Positions 15,129 through 22,187 of a DNA stretch of 29,804 nucleotides are shown here, piece after piece; positions within the stretch are counted from its first letter, which is position 1, and each line of letters opens with the position of its first letter. Source of the DNA: RGIG3994 sp964461635. Lineage in GTDB: Bacteria; Bacillota; Clostridia; Oscillospirales; CAG-272. Position numbers and translations under genes: made by a program. Location: contig CAYWVC010000015.1 in NCBI GenBank assembly GCA_964461635.1, forward strand, positions 1 through 29,804. The letters are read 5' to 3'. The notes beneath the pieces are model-generated. The model searched no databases, was not told the DNA's origin, and was given only the letters and a program-made list of their open reading frames with translations.

Positions 15129-16031
15129 TTAATCGTCGTTGGCAACGTCGGAGGACCGTGAGCGTGACTTTGCCTGTACCGATGCCGCCTTTTCGCGTAT
15201 GCGGTTGACGGTCTGGTTGACGACGAGGTTCCCCTTCAGGAAATAACGGTCGCGGTTTTTGGCAAGGAAGCTGCGGAGCTGAACCTTATTGGCGCAGAGC
15301 TTTTCGGTGCAATTGGCACACATAAGGCGGCGGTTGGTGCGCTCCGAGAAATATTCGGGGTGGCGTGCGTGGGTGACCTCCCATCTGACGAGCAGACATA
15401 CCGAGCAGACAAAGAGGATCACGGTAAAGCATCTTTCGAGCCAATGCATCTCCCCGCCGAAGATCATAAAGGCAAACGGGGTGAACATCATAAAGAAATC
15501 CCAATTGTAAATGCGGCAGGAGACACAGCACTTGTTCTTCAGCATAAGGGATTGGAACGGGCAGTAGAACAGGATGCAGATAACGTCGCAGATCGAGAAG
15601 CAGAGCGAGATTATCAGCATTATGCCGCGGTCTATCCAATGGAGATAATACGGAACTGATATGAGTGCGTTAAAGAGTATCCAAACCGTGCCGACGAACG
15701 CGGTACGGCGCTTCAGGTGACGTTCCTTCGGCGCGTGCGGGTTCTCAAACGGGATATAGTTCTTCGAAAATACCTTCTGACAACCCATACTCTCTTCCTT
15801 TACGGGGAAGAAGCGCATTATCATCTCTGCCATAAAGCAGACGAATATGACTGCCAGAACCGCCGGCTGTACCCCGAATACGGTCACCGGGTAGCGCTCG
15901 TTGTCGATCGCTCCGACTGCGTTGAGTATGTATATCAGGACGGTTCCGAGGAGTATCAAGGATCGGTAAATGAGCTTGGCGTAATGGAGCTTGACCGTTT
16001 TTGACGTCGGCAAACGAAGGGATTTTGACAT
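15129..16031 (-). CDS. Six-helix membrane protein with two CxxC pairs, unknown function
   Basis: A 300-residue integral membrane protein. Predicted helices: about 23-42, 53-74, 111-130, 137-160, 179-193, 198-216. The loop after helix 4 has C168-C-V-S-C172 followed by RIYNWD, and the soluble tail after helix 6 has C238-A-N-C241 plus C246. An even number of helices lies between the two pairs, so both face the same side, most likely the cytoplasm, and could make one four-Cys metal site. The tail is basic and ends with an Arg/Ser-rich region. GAGG precedes the ATG at 16031, and there is a perfect promoter. It looks like a conserved clostridial family but I cannot name it. It is a single-gene unit. 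Confidence 0.8.
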   Translation of the reverse strand: MSKSLRLPTSKTVKLHYAKLIYRSLILLGTVLIYILNAVGAIDNERYPVTVFGVQPAVLAVIFVCFMAEMIMRFFPVKEESMGCQKVFSKNYIPFENPHAPKERHLKRRTAFVGTVWILFNALISVPYYLHWIDRGIMLIISLCFSICDVICILFYCPFQSLMLKNKCCVSCRIYNWDFFMMFTPFAFMIFGGEMHWLERCFTVILFVCSVCLLVRWEVTHARHPEYFSERTNRRLMCANCTEKLCANKVQLRSFLAKNRDRYFLKGNLVVNQTVNRIREKAASVQAKSRSRSSDVANDD

Positions 16032-16066
16032 GAATTAATAAACCTCGCAAAACGTAATACTTTACT

Positions 16067-16095
16067 ATTATAACACAACGGTCGGTCGGTGTCAA
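16067..16095 (-). promoter_or_regulatory. Consensus sigma-A promoter, minus strand
   Basis: Read on the minus strand: TTGACA at 16095-16090, 17-bp spacer, TATAAT at 16072-16067. It drives the membrane protein gene starting at 16031. The spacer holds a short CCGA repeat (CCGACCGACCG). Confidence 0.9.
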
Positions 16096-16174
16096 CCTCA
16101 CATCGGGCGAAACGTGTAATTTTACGTCGCAAATTCTTTCCCATCACGGGATGACACGGAAAATGGAGGAAAAT

Positions 16175-16972
16175 ATGGAAGATAAAACGGTTCTTGGCGT
16201 TTTTGACAGCGGCGTCGGCGGTCTGACCGTTTTGCGCAGGTTGCTCGGCAGGGGATGCTTTGAGAGGGTGATATATCTCGGCGATACGGCAAGGGTTCCG
16301 TACGGCACACGCTCGTTTGAGACTGTACGCCGATTTGCCGCCGACGACGTTGAATTCCTTATCTCGTGCGGAGCAACCGAGATCGTTGCCGCCTGCGGCA
16401 CGGTCAGCGCGATCGCCTTAGACGATCTTCGCACGCGTTTTGACATCCCGATAACAGGTGTGATCGATGCCGCCGTGCGAGGAAGTATTCGCGAAACCGT
16501 TAACGGCAGGATCGGGGTGATCGGAACGTCGGCTACCGTGCGGTCGGGGGTGTATGAGCGCAAAATATTGTCTGAAGATTGCAAATTCAAGGTCACGAGC
16601 GTTGCCTGCCCGTTGCTTGTTCCGCTTGCCGAGAACGGATTTGCCGAGCGCCCCGACGGGGAGGAGATAGTTCGGCGGACGTGCGAGCTCTATCTTGCAC
16701 CGCTGAGGGAAGCCGGAATAGATACCCTTATTATGGGGTGCACTCATTTTCCGCTTTTTGCTAAATACTTTGACGAGGTTCTTGAGGGGCGAGTGAAGCT
16801 TATCGACTGCGGCGCCGAGCTTGCCGCGGGGTTCCCGCACGGAGGCTGTACCGATCCCGAGCTTGAAGTGCTCGTTACGGACGGTGCCGAATCGTTTTCG
16901 GCGGTATCGCAGCATTTTTGCGGATGCGATTTCCTCCCCGATGCAAGGAGAGTGATGCTGAATGCAAGATAG
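16175..16972 (+). CDS. murI: Glutamate racemase
   Basis: MurI makes D-glutamate for peptidoglycan from L-glutamate, without a cofactor, in the cytoplasm. The 265-residue length is standard. Motifs: GVFDSGVGGLTVL with D11 and S12, YLGDTARVPYG, catalytic C74 and catalytic C189 in MGCTHFPL. The first catalytic motif reads A-C74-G-T rather than the almost universal A-C-N-T, so the Asn that helps bind the substrate amino acid is Gly here. GGAGG at 16165-16169 selects the ATG at 16175 over in-frame ATGs at 16151 and 16163. No clear promoter was seen in the 80 bases upstream. Confidence 0.94.
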   Translation: MEDKTVLGVFDSGVGGLTVLRRLLGRGCFERVIYLGDTARVPYGTRSFETVRRFAADDVEFLISCGATEIVAACGTVSAIALDDLRTRFDIPITGVIDAAVRGSIRETVNGRIGVIGTSATVRSGVYERKILSEDCKFKVTSVACPLLVPLAENGFAERPDGEEIVRRTCELYLAPLREAGIDTLIMGCTHFPLFAKYFDEVLEGRVKLIDCGAELAAGFPHGGCTDPELEVLVTDGAESFSAVSQHFCGCDFLPDARRVMLNAR

Positions 16973-16974
16973 AC

Positions 16975-17003
16975 GTATCTTTTCCCCCGAAGCGGGCAAA
17001 ATA
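16975..17003 (+). promoter_or_regulatory. Possible sigma-G promoter before spoVAC
   Basis: GTATC at 16975-16979 and CAAAATA at 16997-17003, 17 bases apart, partly match the forespore sigma-G pattern (GTATR-like -35, CATWMTA-like -10). SpoVA proteins are made under sigma-G in Bacillus. The match is imperfect and short, so this is only a candidate. Confidence 0.25.
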
Positions 17004-17037
17004 GTAATGTAAAATTCGGCACGCGGAGGGCGGATCA

Positions 17038-17487
17038 ATGAATATAAGTCGGGAAAACTACGAAAAGCTGGCGGACGCGCGCGCCAAGAAGTCGCCTATC
17101 GGAAAAAATTGCGCCAGGGCTTTCCTCGTCGGCGGGAGCATTTGCTGCGTTGCCGAGGGACTCAGAAATCTTTTTGCTTACCTTGGCGCGTCGGAGGATG
17201 CTTCGGGGACGTTGACCTCTGTCGTTCTGATTTTTACGGCGGCGTTGCTGACCGGGATCGGCGTGTTCGACAGGATCGCGAAGTTCGCCGGGGCGGGGAC
17301 GCTCGTTCCTATTACGGGTTTTGCAAACGCCGTTGTGTCGCCGGCGATAGATTCGAAGTCCGAGGGGCTGATACTCGGACTCGGGGCGAAGATATTTACG
17401 GTCGCCGGTCCCGTTTTGCTCTACGGTACCCTTGCCGGTGCCGTTTACGGGGTCATATATTGGGTGATCCTGCTTATTTCGGGTTGA
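17038..17487 (+). CDS. spoVAC: Stage V sporulation protein AC
   Basis: A 149-residue membrane protein, the same size as the Bacillus protein. SpoVAC is part of the inner-membrane channel that moves dipicolinic acid into and out of the spore, and acts as a mechanosensitive channel in germination. The core motif (AGTLVPITGFANAVVSPAID, then SEGLILGLGAKIF and AGPVLLYG) is diagnostic of the SpoVAC/SpoVAE family, and the N-terminal SPIGKNCARAFLVGGSICC fits SpoVAC. GGAGGG at 17025-17030 sets the ATG. It stands alone here: the usual partners spoVAD and spoVAE do not follow, and a terminator comes directly after. It is good evidence that the host forms endospores. Confidence 0.93.
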   Translation: MNISRENYEKLADARAKKSPIGKNCARAFLVGGSICCVAEGLRNLFAYLGASEDASGTLTSVVLIFTAALLTGIGVFDRIAKFAGAGTLVPITGFANAVVSPAIDSKSEGLILGLGAKIFTVAGPVLLYGTLAGAVYGVIYWVILLISG

Positions 17488-17499
17488 GACGCTATGCTC

Positions 17500-17551
17500 G
17501 CTTCCCGCACGGATCCCGGTTTAACGGGGCGTGCGGGAAGCCTCTTTTTTT
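17500..17551 (+). terminator. Rho-independent terminator after spoVAC
   Basis: GCTTCCCGCACG (17500-17511) pairs perfectly with CGTGCGGGAAGC (17530-17541). An inner CCCG/CGGG can extend the fold, and a run of seven T (17545-17551) follows. Confidence 0.9.
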
Positions 17552-17572
17552 CATCAAAGCGCGGCACGGTAC

Positions 17573-17601
17573 TTGAAAAGACGCAAAGTATATGATATAA
17601 T
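17573..17601 (+). promoter_or_regulatory. Sigma-A promoter of the dut-maf-mre-mrdA operon
   Basis: TTGAAA at 17573-17578, 17-bp spacer, TATAAT at 17596-17601, about 30 bases before the dut start. No other convincing promoter was seen until the end of mrdA, so it may serve the whole cell-elongation cluster. Confidence 0.85.
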
Positions 17602-17636
17602 TAACTTGAATAGTTATACATAAAGAGGACTTGATT

Positions 17637-18080
17637 ATGAAGATCAAAGTAAAGATAAAGCTGACCCGCGGGGCGGAGTGCCCGCGATACGCGACCGACG
17701 GCTCCGCGGCCGTTGATCTGCGCGCTATGACAGACGAGCCGTATACCCTCGCCCCGGGAGAGAGACATTCGTTTATGACCGGCGTAGCCATATCACCCGA
17801 GACCTCCGGAGTCGTTGCGATACTTGCCGCCCGCTCGGGACTCGGTGTTAAGCACGGGATCACCCTCTCAAACGGGATCGGAGTGATCGACTCCGACTAC
17901 CGCGGCGAGATATCGGTCGGCTTACGTAACGTTTCTGCCGAGCCCTATACCGTCTGCCCCGGCGACCGTATTGCGCAACTGATGTTCGTTCCCGTGTACG
18001 CGGCGGATTTTACGGTGTGCGACGAGCTTGACGTGACCGAGCGCGGTGCGGGTGGCTTCGGCTCGACGGGAAAGAGCTGA
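17637..18080 (+). CDS. dut: Deoxyuridine 5'-triphosphate nucleotidohydrolase (dUTPase)
   Basis: A 147-residue trimeric-type dUTPase that turns dUTP into dUMP and pyrophosphate, keeping uracil out of DNA. The five motifs are in order: DGSAAVDLRA, ARSGLGVKHG, NGIGVIDSDYRGE, PGDRIAQLMF and the C-terminal ERGAGGFGSTG that closes on the phosphates. AAAGAGG at 17622-17628 sets the ATG at 17637; an in-frame TTG at 17631 is less likely. The next gene starts one base after its stop. Confidence 0.96.
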   Translation: MKIKVKIKLTRGAECPRYATDGSAAVDLRAMTDEPYTLAPGERHSFMTGVAISPETSGVVAILAARSGLGVKHGITLSNGIGVIDSDYRGEISVGLRNVSAEPYTVCPGDRIAQLMFVPVYAADFTVCDELDVTERGAGGFGSTGKS

Positions 18081-18081
18081 T

Positions 18082-18672
18082 ATGGAAGTAATACTTGCCT
18101 CCGGCTCGCCGCGAAGACGCGAGATACTGTCGGCTCTCGGAATTGATTTTTCGGTGATCGTGCCGGGCTGTGACGAGAGCACCGATCTGTCGAATCCGCG
18201 AGAGTTGACCGAGGAGCTTGCCCGGCGCAAGGCTCTTTCGGTGGCGGAGCTGCCCGAGCTTCGCGGCAGAGATTGCCTCGTGATCGGGTGCGACACCGTA
18301 GTTTACTGCGACGGAGAGATACTCGGCAAGCCGCACAACGCCGAAAATGCCGCCCGTATGCTTCGAAAGCTCTCGGGCAGAACGCACACCGTCGTCAGCG
18401 GCATATGCCTCGTTCACGGGCAGACGGTGGTCTGCCGCAGTGATACGACCGAGGTCAGATTCGATCCTATGTCGGATGCCGACGTGGATATCTGTGTGCG
18501 GTACGGAGAGCCCGAGGATAAGGCGGGTGCTTACGCGGTGCAGGGCGTGGCGTCGCTCTATATCAATGGGATAAACGGGGATTACTTTAACGTTGTGGGG
18601 CTTCCGGTAAACTGTCTGCGCCGGACGCTTGAATCGGAGCTCGGGATAGGATTTGCCGATCTTATCGGATAA
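18082..18672 (+). CDS. maf: Maf family nucleoside triphosphate pyrophosphatase
   Basis: A 196-residue Maf protein. The family hydrolyses dTTP, UTP and modified nucleotides to monophosphates, and affects septum formation in Bacillus when overproduced. Marks are LASGSPRRREIL at the N-terminus, the GCDTVV strand with the catalytic Asp, GKPHNAENAARML, and AYAVQGVASLYI near the C-terminus. The start at 18082 directly follows the dut stop; an in-frame ATG at 18046 inside dut lacks support. Two nucleotide-pool cleaning enzymes next to each other, ahead of mreB, is in line with the common maf-mreBCD order. Confidence 0.95.
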   Translation: MEVILASGSPRRREILSALGIDFSVIVPGCDESTDLSNPRELTEELARRKALSVAELPELRGRDCLVIGCDTVVYCDGEILGKPHNAENAARMLRKLSGRTHTVVSGICLVHGQTVVCRSDTTEVRFDPMSDADVDICVRYGEPEDKAGAYAVQGVASLYINGINGDYFNVVGLPVNCLRRTLESELGIGFADLIG

Positions 18673-18683
18673 AGGAGTGGCTT

Positions 18684-19691
18684 ATGGGTAAAAAAATAGG
18701 TATCGACCTCGGAACCGCAAATACTCTTATATACGTAGGGGGGAAGGGCATCGTGCTTCACGCGCCCTCCGTCGTGGCGGTGAAGAAAGCCACGAAGCAC
18801 GTTTCCGCAGTGGGCAACGAGGCGAAGAAGATGATAGGCAAGACCCCCGGGAGCATTATAGCCTACCGTCCGCTTAAGGACGGGGTAATCGCGGATTTTG
18901 ATATTACCTCGCTTATGCTTCACAGCTTTTTGCGCAAGGTGGATGCCGGCGGGATATTTAATCGCCCCTCCGTGATCATCTGTATGCCCTACGGGGTGAC
19001 CGAGGTGGAGAAGCGCGCGATCGAGGACGCCGCGTTTGAGGCGGGGGTCAAGGAGGTCGCGCTGATTGAGGAGCCTATTGCCGCGGCGATAGGTGCCGGA
19101 CTTCGCGTTGCGGGTGCACGCGGAAGTATGATAGTCGACATCGGCGGCGGAACGACCGAGGCTGCCGTCATAGCTCTCGGCGGCATTGCCGTGTCGCGGT
19201 CGGTGAGGATCGCGGGCGACGGGCTTGATAATTCTATCATTCAGTATATGAAGGAAAGCCGGGGTCTGCTTATTGGCGAGACGACGGCTGAAAGGCTCAA
19301 AAAAGCGGTCGGTTCGGTACACCCGAGCATTGATCGCGGGAGTATGAAGGTCTACGGTCGGTCGGTGCGCAACGGACTTGCGGCAGAGATGACCGTAAGC
19401 TCGCGCGAGATACGCGAGGCACTTATGCCCGGTGTCGAACAGATATTGGATACGGTCACGGGAGCGTTGGAGGATACTCCTCCCGAGCTCTCCGCAGATA
19501 TATTCGATTTCGGAATAATGCTGTCGGGCGGCGGAGCCCTGCTCGGCGGACTGCCCGAGCTGATATCCGACCGCACGGGTCTGCGCGTTACCGTAGCGAA
19601 GCGCCCGGTTGAGAGCGTTTGCCGCGGAATCGGAAGGGTCATAGAGTCCACCGGGCTCTACTCCGGCGCGGTAAAGTTCAGGCAACGGTAA
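18684..19691 (+). CDS. mreB: Rod shape-determining protein MreB
   Basis: A 335-residue bacterial actin that forms membrane-bound filaments and organises side-wall synthesis. Nucleotide-binding motifs are clear: IGIDLGTANT (phosphate 1), MIVDIGGGTTEAAV (phosphate 2, near 150-163) and LSGGGALLGGL (adenosine, near 275). The RPLKDGVIADFDIT stretch and GDGLDNSIIQYM are typical of MreB. AAAGGAG comes just before the ATG. It has the standard length and no inserted loop. Its nearest partners mreC and mreD follow directly. Confidence 0.96.
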   Translation: MGKKIGIDLGTANTLIYVGGKGIVLHAPSVVAVKKATKHVSAVGNEAKKMIGKTPGSIIAYRPLKDGVIADFDITSLMLHSFLRKVDAGGIFNRPSVIICMPYGVTEVEKRAIEDAAFEAGVKEVALIEEPIAAAIGAGLRVAGARGSMIVDIGGGTTEAAVIALGGIAVSRSVRIAGDGLDNSIIQYMKESRGLLIGETTAERLKKAVGSVHPSIDRGSMKVYGRSVRNGLAAEMTVSSREIREALMPGVEQILDTVTGALEDTPPELSADIFDFGIMLSGGGALLGGLPELISDRTGLRVTVAKRPVESVCRGIGRVIESTGLYSGAVKFRQR

Positions 19692-19724
19692 AAAAAGCTA
19701 AGATCGAAAGGAGACGCCACCGTT

Positions 19725-20561
19725 ATGAAGCTTTTGAAAAATAAATTTTTCATAGCCGTCGTTGCGGTGGCTATCGTTCTTTGTGCCGTGCCGTCGGTGC
19801 TGTCGCTGACGGGGCATACCGACCTGCTGAGGTCGGGACTCACGGTGATCTCTTACCCGTTCCGCGCGGTCTTTACGTACGCTGCCGACGGGATCGGGGG
19901 CTTCCTCAAATATTTCACCTTGGTCGACGAGCTGATCAAGGAGAACGAAGCTCTTCGAAAGGAGCTTGATGCCTACCGTGACGACGCGGCGCGAGCCGAG
20001 AGTGCGGAGGGCGAAAATCTTCGCCTTCGCGAATATTATGATTTTGTGTCGTCGCATACGACCTATACTATGACCGACGCGCGGGTGACGGGGCGGCAAT
20101 CGAACAGCTATTCGGTGACGTATACCCTTAACCGAGGAAGTGAGTGCGGGATCGAGCGCAATATGGGGGTCGTGACGACCTCCGGAGTTGTGGGATATAT
20201 CACCGAGGTGGGCGTGGGCTGGAGCCGCGCCGTGGCGCTGACCGATCCGACTGCGGCGGTGGGGGTCTACGAGCCTCGCACGGGTGTATACGGCACGTTG
20301 GAGGGCTCGGTCGCGCACCGACAGGACGGTCTTTGCGTGCTTGAGCGTATTCCGTCGGATACCCTGCTTGCCGAGGGGGATAAGCTCTTAAGCTCCGGAA
20401 GCTCAGTGTTTCCGCCCGACCTTGAGGTGGGGAAGATAGTGTCCTCCGAGCCCGACAAATATACTCACTCGGTAACGTATCTCGTGCAACCGTCGGTCGA
20501 TCTTGACGGCGTAACGCACGTGATCATCATCACGGGAGTGAAAGCCGAGGTTGACGGATGA
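19725..20561 (+). CDS. mreC: Rod shape-determining protein MreC
   Basis: A 278-residue elongasome scaffold that links MreB to PBP2 outside the membrane. It has one N-terminal helix (about 7-27), a coiled coil (about 66-105, rich in Glu, Leu and Arg), and a beta-rich extracytoplasmic domain with paired repeats (NMGVVTTSGVVGYITEV, then DPTAAVGVYEPRTGVYGTLEG). AAAGGAG precedes the ATG. The stop overlaps the start of mreD by ATGA. The typical arrangement and length make the call safe although MreC sequences vary. Confidence 0.94.
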   Translation: MKLLKNKFFIAVVAVAIVLCAVPSVLSLTGHTDLLRSGLTVISYPFRAVFTYAADGIGGFLKYFTLVDELIKENEALRKELDAYRDDAARAESAEGENLRLREYYDFVSSHTTYTMTDARVTGRQSNSYSVTYTLNRGSECGIERNMGVVTTSGVVGYITEVGVGWSRAVALTDPTAAVGVYEPRTGVYGTLEGSVAHRQDGLCVLERIPSDTLLAEGDKLLSSGSSVFPPDLEVGKIVSSEPDKYTHSVTYLVQPSVDLDGVTHVIIITGVKAEVDG

Positions 20562-21130
20562 ACGGCGGACAGACGACGGAGGCAAGACCGTCGGTAAAGA
20601 AAATCGTTGCCTACTCGGTGGCGGTGTTTTTGCTTGCATCCTTTCAGGCATCGGTCGGCAGTCGGATCGGTCTGATGTCCGCAACGCCGTCATTTACGCT
20701 TATTCTTACGGCACTTGCCGCGATATTTGACGGCAAGCGCTTCGGATCAGCGGTCGGCTTGGCGGGCGGGGCACTGACCGACGCGCTCGGGGGCTCGGGC
20801 TTTTCGCTTCTTCCGCTTTTTTACGTTCTGATCGGATGGTTTCTCGGTGAGGTTACCGAGCATCTCGGACATCCGGGGCGTCACGTCGGCTTGGCTGCTT
20901 TGCGTTCACTGATGTGGCTTGCCGCGGCAGCGGGGGTCGGTGCGCTGTCTACCGCAATTATGATACTTTTGTCGGCGGGGCGGATGAACTTTTTCTCGTC
21001 GATTCCGCAGATCCTTCTGCCCGAGGCAGTGGGAACGTTCCTTTATTCAATACCGATGCTGGTAATATTTATGCTTTGCCATCGAAAAAAATTTAGCGAT
21101 GATAACGGAGGTATGAGATATGACCGATAA
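20558..21130 (+). CDS. mreD: Rod shape-determining protein MreD
   Basis: A 190-residue membrane protein with about five or six helices, as in MreD. Early residues ATPSFTLILTALAAIFDGKRFGSAVGLAGGALTDALGG match the family pattern, with the short charged FDGKRFG turn after the first helices. It starts within the mreC stop (ATGA) and ends 10 bp inside the next gene. MreD is poorly conserved, so position after mreC is a large part of the evidence. Confidence 0.9.
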   Translation: MNGGQTTEARPSVKKIVAYSVAVFLLASFQASVGSRIGLMSATPSFTLILTALAAIFDGKRFGSAVGLAGGALTDALGGSGFSLLPLFYVLIGWFLGEVTEHLGHPGRHVGLAALRSLMWLAAAAGVGALSTAIMILLSAGRMNFFSSIPQILLPEAVGTFLYSIPMLVIFMLCHRKKFSDDNGGMRYDR

Positions 21131-22187
21131 TAACGTGCACGAGGAAAGGCGCATCTCCCACGGGGATGCGATGAATTATTTTACGCGAGTGGGACTTGCC
21201 GTGCTCGTTACCTATCTTGCCGTAAATGCGATACAGACCTTGACGGTGGCGGCACTTGAGCTTTGGGCACCGGATTTTATCGCCCTCGTCCGTGACGGCA
21301 CGTATTGGTGGTTCAATTGGCTTTTGTCGGTGGTTCCGCTTTACTTTGTCGGTGCGCCGCTGTTTATACTTATACTGCCGCGCCCGATAATGCCAATCGA
21401 GGGCAAGAGGCGGTTCGGCGTGGGCAAGAGCGTTTGTGTTATCTTTGCTACCGTTGCGGTGACGTATATTCTGAGTATGGTCGGATTCGTCCTTCTTGAG
21501 CTTATGTCGCTCGTTTCGGGCGGACTGATCGGGGGGAACGACACCGATGCGCTGAATTACCTAATACAGAGCTCGCCCGTTTGGGTGATCTTTCTCGTGA
21601 CCTGCATTATCGCGCCGATAGGCGAGGAGCTGCTCTTCCGCAAGCTTTTGATAGACCGTCTCAAGCCATTTGGCGAGCTGTCGGCTTGTATCTTTTCGGG
21701 ACTTATGTTCGGGCTGTTTCACGGGAATCTCAGGCAATTCCTTTATGCGTTTGCGATAGGCTTTCTTTTCGCAACGGTGTACGTGAAGACGAACAATATC
21801 GTCTACACTATGGTGCTTCATTTCGGCGTGAACCTTTTCGGCAGCGTGATATCGCCCTTGTTGCTCGACAGCGATCGGCTCGAATGGATGATGAGTGTGA
21901 TGGAGGAGGCAATGAACGCGGCAACGAACGGCACCCCTCTTCCGGAGGAATTTGTTCCCGCCGTGCTTTATGAGCTTCTGCTCGTAGCCTTCCTCCTCAT
22001 AGGAATGCTTGCGATAGCGGCGGGGGTCGTATTACTTATTGTTTACCTTGTCAGAACCAAGTTTAACGGTGCCTCCGTCGTGTCGGAGCGTAATAATCGC
22101 GAATTTTGGCGCAATCCGGGAGCGGTGCTTGCGATCGTGCTGATCTCCGCGTCCATCGTATACGCGCTGATAAACCTTCCGGTATGA
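21120..22187 (+). CDS. CPBP family intramembrane metalloprotease
   Basis: A 355-residue multi-helix protein of the CPBP (CAAX protease and bacteriocin-processing, Abi) family. The three motifs are complete: E169-E170-LLFR174, the FGLFH201GN motif, and H234-F-G-V-N238. They sit in a conserved core at about 145-245, with helices before and after. GGAGGT at 21107-21112 sets the ATG at 21120, inside mreD. Its stop overlaps the mrdA start. Members cut prenylated proteins, bacteriocin leaders or other membrane substrates; no substrate is known here. The fixed position between mreD and mrdA suggests a role in elongasome turnover or assembly, which is inference. Confidence 0.92.
   Translation: MTDNNVHEERRISHGDAMNYFTRVGLAVLVTYLAVNAIQTLTVAALELWAPDFIALVRDGTYWWFNWLLSVVPLYFVGAPLFILILPRPIMPIEGKRRFGVGKSVCVIFATVAVTYILSMVGFVLLELMSLVSGGLIGGNDTDALNYLIQSSPVWVIFLVTCIIAPIGEELLFRKLLIDRLKPFGELSACIFSGLMFGLFHGNLRQFLYAFAIGFLFATVYVKTNNIVYTMVLHFGVNLFGSVISPLLLDSDRLEWMMSVMEEAMNAATNGTPLPEEFVPAVLYELLLVAFLLIGMLAIAAGVVLLIVYLVRTKFNGASVVSERNNREFWRNPGAVLAIVLISASIVYALINLPV

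Noticed and set aside
22106..22183. N-terminal extension of mrdA
   Set aside because: It would overlap the protease gene by 80 bases; the ATGA-coupled start at 22184 fits the family N-terminus.
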